Below, in pieces: positions 36,139 to 44,493 of a DNA stretch of 56,109 nucleotides. Source of the DNA: Cumulibacter manganitolerans. Its GTDB lineage: Bacteria; Actinomycetota; Actinomycetes; Mycobacteriales; Antricoccaceae. Each line of letters begins with the position of its first letter. The first letter of the stretch is position 1. The stretch spans positions 1-56,109 of the forward strand of contig NZ_WBKP01000022.1 of NCBI RefSeq assembly GCF_009602465.1, written 5' to 3'. The notes below the pieces were generated by a model. It ran no database searches. It was not told the origin of the DNA and saw only the letters and a list, made by a program, of their open reading frames with translations. The position numbers were made by a program, and so were the translations under genes.

Positions 36139-37418
36139 TCGGTATCACCGGCCAGGGCGTCGGGGTCGACGAGCGCGATGAGCGGCTCGAGGACAGGTGC
36201 GGTTCGCTTGCGGACGTAGCGCAATCGGGCCTCCTCGTGGCCGATCCCGTCGGGAGTGCAGTACGGGCAGTCGACGTACCCGTAGCCGGGCTTCTCGCTC
36301 GGCTTGCCGACGAACATCCCGCGCGCGATCGAAGTGACCAAGGTCGACAACGTCGCGGCGTACTGTCGCTCGAGCCCGGCGTCGAGCACGACAGGGATCC
36401 GCCTGCCGGCATCGCCGCGGCGGACGAACCAGTACTGCGCCTCCACGGCGTCGCCATGGAACTCCCTGCGCGCGGCGTAGGCGTAGACCGGGAGCTGCAG
36501 CTTCGTGCCCGCCACCACGGGGTCGTCCTTGAGTGGCCTGAACTTGTCGGCTCGTCCGGACTTGATGTCGGTGACGAGCAGCGTGCCGTCGAGGGCCTGG
36601 TCGACCTTGTCCGCGCTGCCGCGCATCAGGACCTCGCCTCCGTCGATGGGCACGGTGACTGGGGGCGCGCCCTTCATGCCGAAGATCAGCTCACTGCCGA
36701 GGACGGCGGCCCGGCGCTCGGCTCGCCAGGCGTCGTCGTCGGCGAGCATGCGCTCGAGGTCCACGAGGATCTGGGCGCGATCGGCCTGCCACAGCCGCGG
36801 GTGTCCGGTGACGCCTCGTCTGGTGAACTCCTCGGCCTTCTCGAGCGCGATCTCGCGCAGCCGCCGGTGATGATCGATGCTCCACGGTTCGCCGTACGTC
36901 GGGAGCGTGCCGTCACGCTCGGCTTCCGTGATGAGCGCGTCCATCGCCTCGTGGATCAGCGTGCCGATGTCCACTGCCCGGATCTGGATGATCTCCTCGG
37001 GGTCCTGCAGCGGCTCCACCCGGAGCAGCCGTTCGACGAAGTAGCGCTGCGGACACGTCGCGAACGCCTCCAGGGCGGTGGGGGAGACGACCAGCTTCCC
37101 GGCGGCGTAGTCGGGAAGCCCGGAGACGTTGCCCAGGTTGCCGTCGAAGCGCGTGAACTCCATCGATTCCCGGGCCTGGATCAGGACGCGAGCGGCCGCG
37201 ACGGCATCCTCGGCGAGGTCCACACCGCTGCAGGCGGCCCGCACCCGCCACTCCTGCTCGGACGCCGGCCGGTCGGTGCGGCGCAGGGTGTCGGCGAAGG
37301 ACTCGCTGCTGATGAGCAGGTCGGTCGTGTCGCGGGAGTGCTCGGAGGCCTGGTCCCACTCCGTCGCGGCCAGGTCGCGGTTGCCGGTGATCTCGCGCAG
37401 GGTGGGCAGTAGAAAGCG
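36135..37418 (-). pseudogene. addB-like gene, 3' part (nuclease domain) separated by IS481
   Basis: C-terminal about 430 residues of the AddB-like protein, cut off from its start by the insertion element. Read from the junction it continues RFLLPTLREITGNRDLA and carries the exonuclease motifs GSADKVD and VTDIKSGR, then TKLQLPVYAYAA. ATCPQRYF and VDCPYC supply cysteines that resemble the AddB iron-sulfur staple. No good start codon with a ribosome site exists near the junction; an internal GTG at 37244 would give 369 residues. It overlaps the AddA-like start. Removing the IS and one target copy fuses it in frame with the 5' part. Confidence 0.85.
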
Positions 37419-37424
37419 GCTAGG
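37419..37424. repeat. Left copy of 6-bp IS target-site duplication
   Basis: GCTAGG directly abuts the left end of the IS481 element. The identical right copy is at 38506-38511. On the minus strand it reads CCTAGC and encodes Pro-Ser of the addB-like frame, so excision at this repeat keeps the frame. Confidence 0.9.
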
Positions 37425-38505
37425 TGTACCCGGCCATCAGGTTGGTAGCAGTCGGCTGATCGGCGGGTTGCCTCCGAGTGCGCTGTGGCGGCGTTCAGTG
37501 TTGTAGTACTCCAGCCACGGCGCAAGGGCAGCGGCGCGCTGGTCGTTGGTGGTAAAGGCCTGCCGATAGGCCCACTCGGTGGCCAGGGTGCGGTTGAGGC
37601 GCTCGACCTTGCCGTTCTGCCAGGGGCAGTGCGGCTTGATGAACCTCTGGACGATGCCGTGCTCAGCACACACGGCGCGCAGCGACCAGCGGTAGGCCCA
37701 TGCGTTGTCGGTCATCAGCCGCTCGATCCGCGTGATGCCGTGAACCGCGAAGTACGCGATCGCCCGCTGAAGGAACGCGGCGCAGGTCGTGCCCTTCTCA
37801 TCGGGCAAGACCTCGCTGTAAGCCAGCCGGGAGTGGTCATCGACTAGTGAGTGCACGTACTCGAACCCGACCTTCATCGAGCGGTCGCGTTGGATGGAAC
37901 CGGACCCTCGGCCCAGAGCACGCCAGCCACCGCCATCAGGGATGCGGCCGATCTTCTTGACGTCCATGTGCACCAGCTCGCCCGGCCGCTCGCGCTCGTA
38001 GCGCACCGCGGCCTGTTTCGAGGACCGGATGAGCTCACCGGTCATCGGATCGCACTCGCGCAGATAGGGCACCCGGTGGCGGCGCAGGATCCGAGACACC
38101 GTCCGGGCCGGCACACCCACCTTCGGGCCCAGCACGTCGGGCCCCTCCCGGTGCTGGGTGCGGGCGGCCAGGACCTTCCTCTCGATGTCGTCACTGGTCT
38201 TGGTGGGCACTGTGTGGGGGCGCGAGGACCGCGTCACCAACCCGTCCTCACCTTCAGCGGCGTACCGGTCGATCCAGGTCCGCACGCACTTGCGCGACAC
38301 GCCCATTGCGGCAGCGATATGGGCTTGAGGCCAGCCGGCTTGATGACGCTGAACGATCAGGCGGCGACCATGAACGGTCAGCCGGGCACTACCGTGGGAC
38401 ACGAGAACCTCCGGGTGAGAGTGGGCCTTAGACAAGCCACATCCCACACGGAGGTTCTCGCTCGTTCAAGCAGGCACGCTGCTACCAACGTCCTGGCCGG
38501 GTACA
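37425..38505 (-). mobile_element. IS481-family insertion sequence (1,081 bp)
   Basis: A complete element with terminal inverted repeats of 27 bp and 24 matches: left end 37425-37451 begins TGTACCCGGCCA, and the right end 38479-38505 is its complement. It is bounded by a perfect 6-bp direct repeat GCTAGG (37419-37424 and 38506-38511), which is the target duplication. It encodes one intact transposase on the minus strand. Intact ends, an intact transposase and the identical duplication indicate a recent insertion. It lies inside the addB-like gene in the same orientation as that gene. Confidence 0.95.
37437..38402 (-). CDS. IS481-family transposase
   Basis: DDE integrase-like transposase of 321 residues. 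It has an N-terminal helix-turn-helix (about 13-50, with AHIAAAMGVSRKCVRTW), a second HTH (PARTVSRILRRH), and the catalytic core with D147 (HMDVKK), D232 (LMTDNAWAY) and E267 (NGKVERLNRT). This gives the DD35E spacing. The GTG start is chosen for its GGAGG five bases upstream; an in-frame start at 38447 is less likely. The stop codon TGA lies inside the left inverted repeat, as in many IS481 members. No frameshift is seen, so it should be active. Confidence 0.93.
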   Translation of the reverse strand: MSHGSARLTVHGRRLIVQRHQAGWPQAHIAAAMGVSRKCVRTWIDRYAAEGEDGLVTRSSRPHTVPTKTSDDIERKVLAARTQHREGPDVLGPKVGVPARTVSRILRRHRVPYLRECDPMTGELIRSSKQAAVRYERERPGELVHMDVKKIGRIPDGGGWRALGRGSGSIQRDRSMKVGFEYVHSLVDDHSRLAYSEVLPDEKGTTCAAFLQRAIAYFAVHGITRIERLMTDNAWAYRWSLRAVCAEHGIVQRFIKPHCPWQNGKVERLNRTLATEWAYRQAFTTNDQRAAALAPWLEYYNTERRHSALGGNPPISRLLPT

Positions 38506-40338
38506 GCTAGGCAGGCGCTCGGTGCTCCGGCGCAAGTCGCCGCGGGGGAAGCTGGCGGTGACGCGCGGCGCGCTGGAGAAGGCGGCGAGCAGGTGGCGCT
38601 GCTTGGCGTCGAGCCGGTCGCGGATCTCCTCGAGCTCGCCCTCCGTGGCGCTGCGGAGGCGCTCGTTGAGCAAAGCGTCCTCGTGCAACCGGCCGGGGAA
38701 CCCGTCCTCGGCGAGGCCGACGACGAAGGCCGCGTCGAGGTCCAGGCCGAGCGCTGCCGAGATCGGGCCGACGAAGACCCCTTCGCCGAACCGGCCGACG
38801 CGGGGCAGCGCGGACTCGAGCTCGAGGACGAGCACGCCGACCAGCTGGCTCAGGCTCGTGGTCGACTCGAATGCCGCGAGACCCGCGAGCCCCTGGACCG
38901 TTCTCTCGATGACCGCGGCGGCGTACTGCTCCTCGAGGGGCAGCCTGGTCAGCTCGGCCGGCGTGCCGTAGAGGTCGTGGAAGAGGCCGAGCGCCCAGGC
39001 GCTGAGGTCCGGCCAGGAGGTGCGGCTCAGACCCTCGTCGAGACGGGCCTGGAGCCGGGTCACGAAACCCGCGAGGGCGCGGGCGGAGTCGATTTCCCGC
39101 TGGGCGGCCTCCGTGCGCGAGAGGGACGGGTCCTCCGAGCTGGCCTGCTCGTCGATCACCGCCTGCTCGTGGGCGATGTAGAGCTCGAGCTTGGGGAGCC
39201 AGTCCTGCCCGCCGACGACCCCGGCGGCCCGCGACGCGCGCTCCCACCGGGCGACCTTGACGGTGCCACCGTCGAGATCACGGGTGGGCGCTTCCGCGAG
39301 CGCGGTGAAAGTCGCACCGCGTGGGAGTCCGGTGCTCGCCAGTTCCAGCATCCCGAGGAAGCCGCGCGCGATGGCACGCTCGTGCACGGCGCGAGTGGCA
39401 GGGCCGTTGACGAGCAGGCCTGCGGCGCCGAGGTGCTCGTGCAGGAGGCGGGCGTAGGGCTGTGCGGCGCCGTAGAGCACGGCTACCCGGTGGGCGGGGG
39501 CGCCGTCCGCGAGGGCGGACACCACCTCGCGGACGACGCAGCGAACCTCGTCGTCCGAGTCGGAGGCGTGGAGGACCCGGGTTGCGATCGGGGGCTTGGT
39601 CATCTCGTCCGGAGCTTCGGCGCCGAGACGAGTGAGCGTGCGCCGCACCGCCTTGTCGGCACGCTGCACGCCCGTCGTCCCAGCAATGACGGTCAGCCGT
39701 TCGTGCCCGAGCGCTCGGGCGAAGGCGGCTTCTGCCTGGCTGAGGGCCTCAGGGATGTAGAGGACGATCTCGCCCTGCTCGTGAAGCCGGCCCGGCTCCC
39801 TTTCGACGAGCTCCGCTGCGGCAAGCAGGAGATCGGTCGCGTCGTACCAGCTCTCGGCCAGCCGGCTGGTGACCGACTCGTGCAGTCGGAGCAGGTCCGG
39901 GCTGAGCGTGGTCGATGCCCGTGCGCGGTCCCGTGCCTCTGGCGACACGTCGCGCAGTTCCCGGTGGGCGTTCGCCAGGGCGCGAACCGTTGCGGGGTGG
40001 TCCTTGACCTTCTCGAAGCAGCCGGGGTCGGCGTCGAGAGCGGCTCGCCAGGCGGACGCGGTGATCGCGCTGGTCGCTGGGCGGCGAGGGTGAAGAGCCG
40101 GGCTGGCGATCTGTTCCGCGAGCCGTGGCAGAGTACTGAGGTAGAGGCCCGCCACGCCATTGCGGCGGCCGTCGAGGCCGTGGGCGAGGTAGCGGCGAGC
40201 GACGATTCCGGCGATGTTGTTGGGCACCAGAACGGTGACCGGCCCCATGGGGTCGTCGCGCTTGGCCTCGCTGACGACGCTGCGCAGCGCGTCGAGGGCA
40301 GACCGCCCGTACGGTGTGACGATCACGCGCGCACCCAT
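38506..40338 (-). pseudogene. addB-like gene, 5' part (helicase-like domain) truncated by IS481
   Basis: N-terminal 611 residues of an AddB-like subunit. It begins at ATG (40338) with MGARVIVTPYGRSALDAL, where AddB proteins often have a Walker A; here no GKT is present, so the motor fold would be inactive. It keeps AddB-like segments such as VTVLVPNNIAGIVARRYLA, FVGPISAALGLDLDAAFVVGLAEDGFPGR and LNERLRSAT. In the IS the frame runs only seven codons past the target copy (CTRPGRW) before TAG. The restored gene would be 1,038 residues. The protein left lacks the nuclease, so it is presumably nonfunctional or altered. Confidence 0.85.
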
Positions 40339-40691
40339 GTATCCCCCTGACCGCTGTCCTGGGAATCACCGTAGCCAGCGCCACCGACGAAAGCAGCCGG
40401 AGCCATCGACCAAGGACCGGGCGGCGCTACCAGATTCGTCGCGGCGACCCGCCGGCCGGGCTCGTGCGTGCTGTCGTGCGAGGCGATTCGGATCCCCGTG
40501 CTCGACGGAAGATTCCACCCACGTGGACTTGACCTCATCCCCGGCTCCCGGCGGGAGGACGGCGGTGGTCTCCGAAAACGACGCGAATCCGGGCCGCAGG
40601 ACATCCGGGGTGCCCAGACGCCGGGAAGGTCGACGTCTTCCGGACCGGGCGAGGTCGCGGTGGCGCCCGGGCCGCGGCGTCCCGCTACCGC
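40339..40691. other. 353-bp intergenic region with no supported gene
   Basis: It lies between the addB-like start and the end of the membrane-protein gene, both on the minus strand. I see no ORF with a convincing start and composition, no tRNA and no clear terminator with a U-run. It should contain the promoter of the AddAB-like operon. No reliable -35/-10 pair could be picked. Confidence 0.5.
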
Positions 40692-42014
40692 TCAGACGAA
40701 GCCGAAGACGGGCGGGACGACCACCATGACGAGCGCGGCCCAGGCGGCGTAGACCGGCAGGTAGTCGGTCTGCCACCGCTCGATCGTGGCGAACGGTCGA
40801 GTCCCGCGCAGGAATCCGCCGCACAGCCACGCCGACCGTACGAGGTTGACCAGCACGACGACGTTGAGGCCCAGCGCGGATACCTTGTTGGCACTCAAGC
40901 CGAACTCGGCGATCCGCGAGACCATCGAGGTCAGCACGATCGCATCGACGATCAGTGCCCCGATGAGCAGGGCGAGCAGGATCCAGTCGAACGTCCCAGG
41001 CGCCGCGAGCGGCTCGCGGGCGGAGACGGCGTACAGCCACAGGCCGAGCACCAGGACCAGCAGCAGTGCCATCACGACGAGCAGGTCGCGATTGGCGTCC
41101 AGGCGAGCCGCGTTTACCGCGAACGCCACGATCACCGCGCCGAGCAGCAGCACCGTCAGCGGGCTGAACACCCGGGTCAGCACCGGCGCCATGTTCTCGA
41201 TGACGGACTGCTTGGCCTCGACGAGCCACGCCGCGACGATCGTGGCGCCGGCGGCGCCCATCGGCACGATCCAGCTGCCGAGCGCCGTCGCCGGGTCGAC
41301 GTCGACCGCATTGAAGACCCCGGCTGCCAGTCCGACCAGCACGCCACCGCCGAGCGCGAGCAGCGCCAGATAGATCACCCACTCGCCGGTGAACCGGATG
41401 AAGTCCATCCGTCTCCGGGCCGGCCGCCACTCGCCACCGGCGTACGCGACGCCGACGACGAACCACATCACGACAGCGCCGTGGGCCGCGGCGATGCCCC
41501 TGGTGACGCCGGCGTCCGCGAAGGGGTAGAGGTTCAGCAGCAGCGCCGTGCTCGCCGCTGCGCCGCCCACCGCGACCCACGCGGTGGGCGACAGGCGTCG
41601 GGTCCACGCGAGATAGCAGACCAGCGGCGCGAGGGCGAGCGGCGCGTTCGCGACGGCGCGGTCCTGGCCGAGGACCGCGATTCCGGCTCGGACGACGACC
41701 GCGGCCGCCACCGCGAACGCCAGCATCGCCGGTATGCCGCGGCGGTGAGCCCGCGCGGCGGTGCCAGGTGTGACGAGCTGCTTCCACAGCCGTTCGGAGT
41801 GCTCCTGGGCGAACTCGCGGGAAATGGCGTCGTGCGCGCCCATGCGCTTGACGGAGACGAGGAACGCCTCGTCCGGGCTCAGCCCGGCGTCGTTGAGGGC
41901 GTCGATCTGGTCGCGCAGATGGCCTTCCATCTCCTCGGCGTCGTCGTCGGTGATCGCCGGATGGCGCGCGAGAAACCTCCGCCACTGCTCGATCTGCGCC
42001 TCGACGTCCATCAT
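40692..42014 (-). CDS. Polytopic membrane protein with permease-prefix domain
   Basis: A 440-residue protein. The first about 85 residues are a cytoplasmic helical domain (IEQWRRFLARHPAITDDDAEEMEGHL, DEAFLVSVKRMGAHDAISREFA), like the permease prefix domain or DUF1700-type domain found downstream of PadR regulators. About eleven hydrophobic segments follow. No transport or enzymatic motif is recognised. The start ATGATG overlaps the PadR stop by four bases, so the two are translationally coupled. Family knowledge: PadR plus prefix-domain proteins are common paired membrane-stress or resistance modules. Whether it relates to the neighbouring Wadjet genes is unknown. Confidence 0.75.
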   Translation of the reverse strand: MMDVEAQIEQWRRFLARHPAITDDDAEEMEGHLRDQIDALNDAGLSPDEAFLVSVKRMGAHDAISREFAQEHSERLWKQLVTPGTAARAHRRGIPAMLAFAVAAAVVVRAGIAVLGQDRAVANAPLALAPLVCYLAWTRRLSPTAWVAVGGAAASTALLLNLYPFADAGVTRGIAAAHGAVVMWFVVGVAYAGGEWRPARRRMDFIRFTGEWVIYLALLALGGGVLVGLAAGVFNAVDVDPATALGSWIVPMGAAGATIVAAWLVEAKQSVIENMAPVLTRVFSPLTVLLLGAVIVAFAVNAARLDANRDLLVVMALLLVLVLGLWLYAVSAREPLAAPGTFDWILLALLIGALIVDAIVLTSMVSRIAEFGLSANKVSALGLNVVVLVNLVRSAWLCGGFLRGTRPFATIERWQTDYLPVYAAWAALVMVVVPPVFGFV

Positions 42015-42367
42015 GCGACCCCGGGCGCGGAGACGAAGCGTGCTTGTCGCCAGACCTTGTCCAGCGCGTCGCTGACGACGACCCACTGGGCGCGGCGCTC
42101 GGCGAGCGACTCCCGCCCGAGGTCGGTCAGCGCGTAGACCTTGCGGCGCCGTCCCTGCTCGGAGGTGGTCCACGATGCGGTGATGTTCCCGAGCCGCTCG
42201 AGCCGGTGTAGCAGGGGGTACAGCATGCCGTCGGTCCAGTCGATCCGGCCGCCCGACAGCTCGGCGACCTGCTGCAGTATCGCGTAGCCGTACGACTCGC
42301 CCTCGGCCAGGATGCCCAGGACCAGAGGGGTGGCCGACGCGGCGACCAGCTCTTTGTCGAAGTGCAT
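42011..42367 (-). CDS. PadR-family transcriptional regulator
   Basis: A 118-residue DNA-binding protein with a PadR winged helix: TPLVLGILAEGESYGYAI, then DGMLYPLLHRLERLGNITASW and RRRKVYALTDLG. A short C-terminal dimerisation helix makes it subfamily 2. GAGGACATCTC precedes the ATG. It is divergent from jetA, with start codons 63 bp apart, and an inverted repeat lies between them, so it probably represses itself and may control the Wadjet operon. It is coupled to the membrane-protein gene downstream. Confidence 0.9.
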   Translation of the reverse strand: MHFDKELVAASATPLVLGILAEGESYGYAILQQVAELSGGRIDWTDGMLYPLLHRLERLGNITASWTTSEQGRRRKVYALTDLGRESLAERRAQWVVVSDALDKVWRQARFVSAPGVA

Positions 42368-42404
42368 GAGATGTCCTCGGGTTGCCCAGCAGCGCACCAC
42401 CACC

Positions 42405-42425
42405 ATACCTCGCGGTGCTAGGTAT
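42405..42425. promoter_or_regulatory. Inverted repeat, candidate PadR operator and jetA promoter
   Basis: ATACCT (42405-42410) and AGGTAT (42420-42425) form a perfect 6-bp dyad with a 9-bp spacer, close to the ATAC/GTAT form of PadR operators. The right arm overlaps TAGGTA (42419-42424), which sits 6 bp before a GTG at 42431 and could be the -10 of a leaderless jetA mRNA. On the other strand the left arm gives GAGGTAT at a plausible -10 for padR. One bound dimer could therefore block both promoters. Confidence 0.55.
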
Positions 42426-42430
42426 ACGGA

Positions 42431-43918
42431 GTGGGTGATGTGGTCGGCCTTGTCGGGGCGCCCGCCTACGATGGCGAGGTGGATTTCGAGGCGATCGAGG
42501 CGCTGCGTGAGCACCACGCCGCGTGGCGGCTGCTGCGCGCCGGGAACGCCGGTCTCGTCCTGTCGTTCCTCGGCGGGTACTTCGTCGAGCAGAATCGCGG
42601 GGCGTGCCCGGCGAGCGAGCTCGCGGCCGCGCTCGACGACCACCTCTACGGGCTGAATCACGCGAGCTCCACCGACGGCGAGCTGCGCTTCCCGAAGGCG
42701 CCGCGTGCCTACCTCGAGGACTGGGCCGCGCCGGACGCCGGCTACTTGCGGCGGTTCTACCCGGCCCGCGATGACGAGGTCCACTACGAGGTCACTCCGG
42801 CTTTCGAGAAGGCATACGGCTGGATAGGCACGCTGCAGGCCCGGCCGTTCATCGCGACCGAATCCCGGTTGCACATCGCAGTCGACCTGTTGCGACAGAT
42901 CGTTCACGGGACGGACACCGATCCCGAGAGCCGGCTCGAGACGTTGCGCAGGAAGCGCGCCGAGATCGACTCCGAGATCGCCGCGGTCGAGGCCGGCGAG
43001 CTGGCGGTGCTCGGGCCGACGGGCATCCGCGACCGCTATCAGCAGTTCACCGCGACGGCGCGCGACCTGCTGTCCGACTTCCGCGAGGTCGAGGAGAACT
43101 TCCGGAGGCTTGACCGCGCCGCACGCGAGAAGATCGCCAGGTGGGTCGGCAGCAAGGGCGAGCTGCTCACCGAGCTGGTCGACAGCCGCTCCGACATCAC
43201 CGGGCCCGACCAAGGCCATAGCTTCCAAGCGTTCTACGAATTCCTGCTGTCCGGCACCCGGCAGCAAGAGCTCAACGAGTTGCTCCGGCGGGTGGCGGCG
43301 CTCGGCGAGGTGGAGGCCGACGGGCGACTCACACACGTGCAACACGACTGGTCCGAGGCAGCGGAGCGGGTGCAACGGACGGTCCGGCAGATCTCTGAGC
43401 AGCTGCGCAGATTTCTCGACGACCAGGTGTGGCTGGAGAACCGCAGGGTTCTCGACCTCGTGCGCGAGGTAGAAGGCCTCGCGCTGAAGATGCGCGACAC
43501 GCCACCGAACGTGGGCCTGGAGGTCGACGAGCCAGGAATCGCGATGGCGCTGCCGTTCGCGCGACCGCTGTACCGGCCACCTGCGACCGCCGAGGTCGAG
43601 AGCCTGATTCCGCCGGCCGTCGAGGACGTCGATCCCGATCTGCTGTTCTCCCAGACATTCGTGGACTCGACGCGGCTGATGCAGAACATCCGCGCGGTGC
43701 TCCCCGAACGCTCGGCCGCCCTGCTGTCCGACATCGTCGCCTGGTACCCCATCGAGCAAGGAGCGGCAGAGATCATCTCCTACCTCGCCATCGACGACGG
43801 AGAGATCACGGTCGAGATGGATTCCGACGACGAGATCGTGCTCGACTACGCCGACCCGACAGATTCCAGCCGGACCGTACGGGCGCGGCTGCCGAAGGTG
43901 ACGGTGCGACGCCGGTGA
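42431..43918 (+). CDS. jetA: Wadjet subunit JetA (DUF3375)
   Basis: Kleisin-like subunit of the SMC-type Wadjet complex that recognises and cleaves circular plasmid DNA. The 495 residues match DUF3375: near the start VDFEAIEALREHHAAWRLL and NAGLVLSFLGGYF, two central helical regions with LETLRRKRAEIDSEI, and a C-terminal winged-helix region (DIVAWYPIEQGAAEIISYL). The GTG at 42431 would be leaderless. A GTG at 42479 begins exactly at the conserved domain (VDFEAIEALRE) and is a serious alternative start. The stop overlaps jetB by four bases. Confidence 0.92.
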   Translation: MGDVVGLVGAPAYDGEVDFEAIEALREHHAAWRLLRAGNAGLVLSFLGGYFVEQNRGACPASELAAALDDHLYGLNHASSTDGELRFPKAPRAYLEDWAAPDAGYLRRFYPARDDEVHYEVTPAFEKAYGWIGTLQARPFIATESRLHIAVDLLRQIVHGTDTDPESRLETLRRKRAEIDSEIAAVEAGELAVLGPTGIRDRYQQFTATARDLLSDFREVEENFRRLDRAAREKIARWVGSKGELLTELVDSRSDITGPDQGHSFQAFYEFLLSGTRQQELNELLRRVAALGEVEADGRLTHVQHDWSEAAERVQRTVRQISEQLRRFLDDQVWLENRRVLDLVREVEGLALKMRDTPPNVGLEVDEPGIAMALPFARPLYRPPATAEVESLIPPAVEDVDPDLLFSQTFVDSTRLMQNIRAVLPERSAALLSDIVAWYPIEQGAAEIISYLAIDDGEITVEMDSDDEIVLDYADPTDSSRTVRARLPKVTVRRR

Positions 43919-44493
43919 ACGACCAGCACGCCACCGCCAGCGCGATCATCCGGCTGATGCAGGGGGTGGTCTATCGGGAGACCGATGAGCCGACGTGGCT
44001 CACCCTCGAGACGGCTGGAGCCGGCGTCCGCGATCATTTCGCGACCATCGGAGTCGACGTCGTCGTCGATGAAGACGAAGGCTACGCCTACCTTCGGTCG
44101 CGTCCTGAGGCCGACGGGGAGGAGGCCCTGCCTCGGCTGGTGCGTCGCCGCAGCCTCACCTATCCCGTCAGCCTGCTGCTGGTGCTGCTGCGCAAGCGGT
44201 TGTTGGAGTTCGAGACCGGCGGTGGCGAGGGTCGCCTCATTCTCAGCAACGAGCAGCTGCTGGAAATGCTGCGGACGTTCCAGGCCGAATCGACCAACGA
44301 GGCCCGGCTCGTGGACGTAGCCGAGACGACGATCAAGAAGACCGCGGAGCTCGGTTTCCTCCGACCCTTGCGCGATCAGCGCGACCACTGGGAGGTGCGG
44401 CGCATCGTCAAGGCGTACGTCGACGCCGAGACGCTGTCGGACTTCGCCGGCAAGCTACGCGAGTACGCCGGCGGAGAGGCTTCCGATGACTGA
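43915..44493 (+). CDS. jetB: Wadjet subunit JetB (DUF4194)
   Basis: KITE-like winged-helix subunit of 192 residues that bridges JetA and the JetC heads. It has the DUF4194 pattern: AIIRLMQGVVYRETDEPTWL at the start, RSLTYPVSLLLVLLRKRLLE in the middle, and a second winged helix ending DHWEVRRIVKAYVDAETL. The GTG start lies in the GTGA overlap with jetA, and its end overlaps jetC by eight bases, showing tight translational coupling. The length is typical for the family. Confidence 0.92.
   Translation: MNDQHATASAIIRLMQGVVYRETDEPTWLTLETAGAGVRDHFATIGVDVVVDEDEGYAYLRSRPEADGEEALPRLVRRRSLTYPVSLLLVLLRKRLLEFETGGGEGRLILSNEQLLEMLRTFQAESTNEARLVDVAETTIKKTAELGFLRPLRDQRDHWEVRRIVKAYVDAETLSDFAGKLREYAGGEASDD

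Noticed and set aside
40323-40604. A 93-codon minus-strand frame upstream of the addB-like gene
   Set aside because: It overlaps the addB-like start codon in another frame and has Pro/Ser/Arg-rich noise-like composition and no ribosome site.
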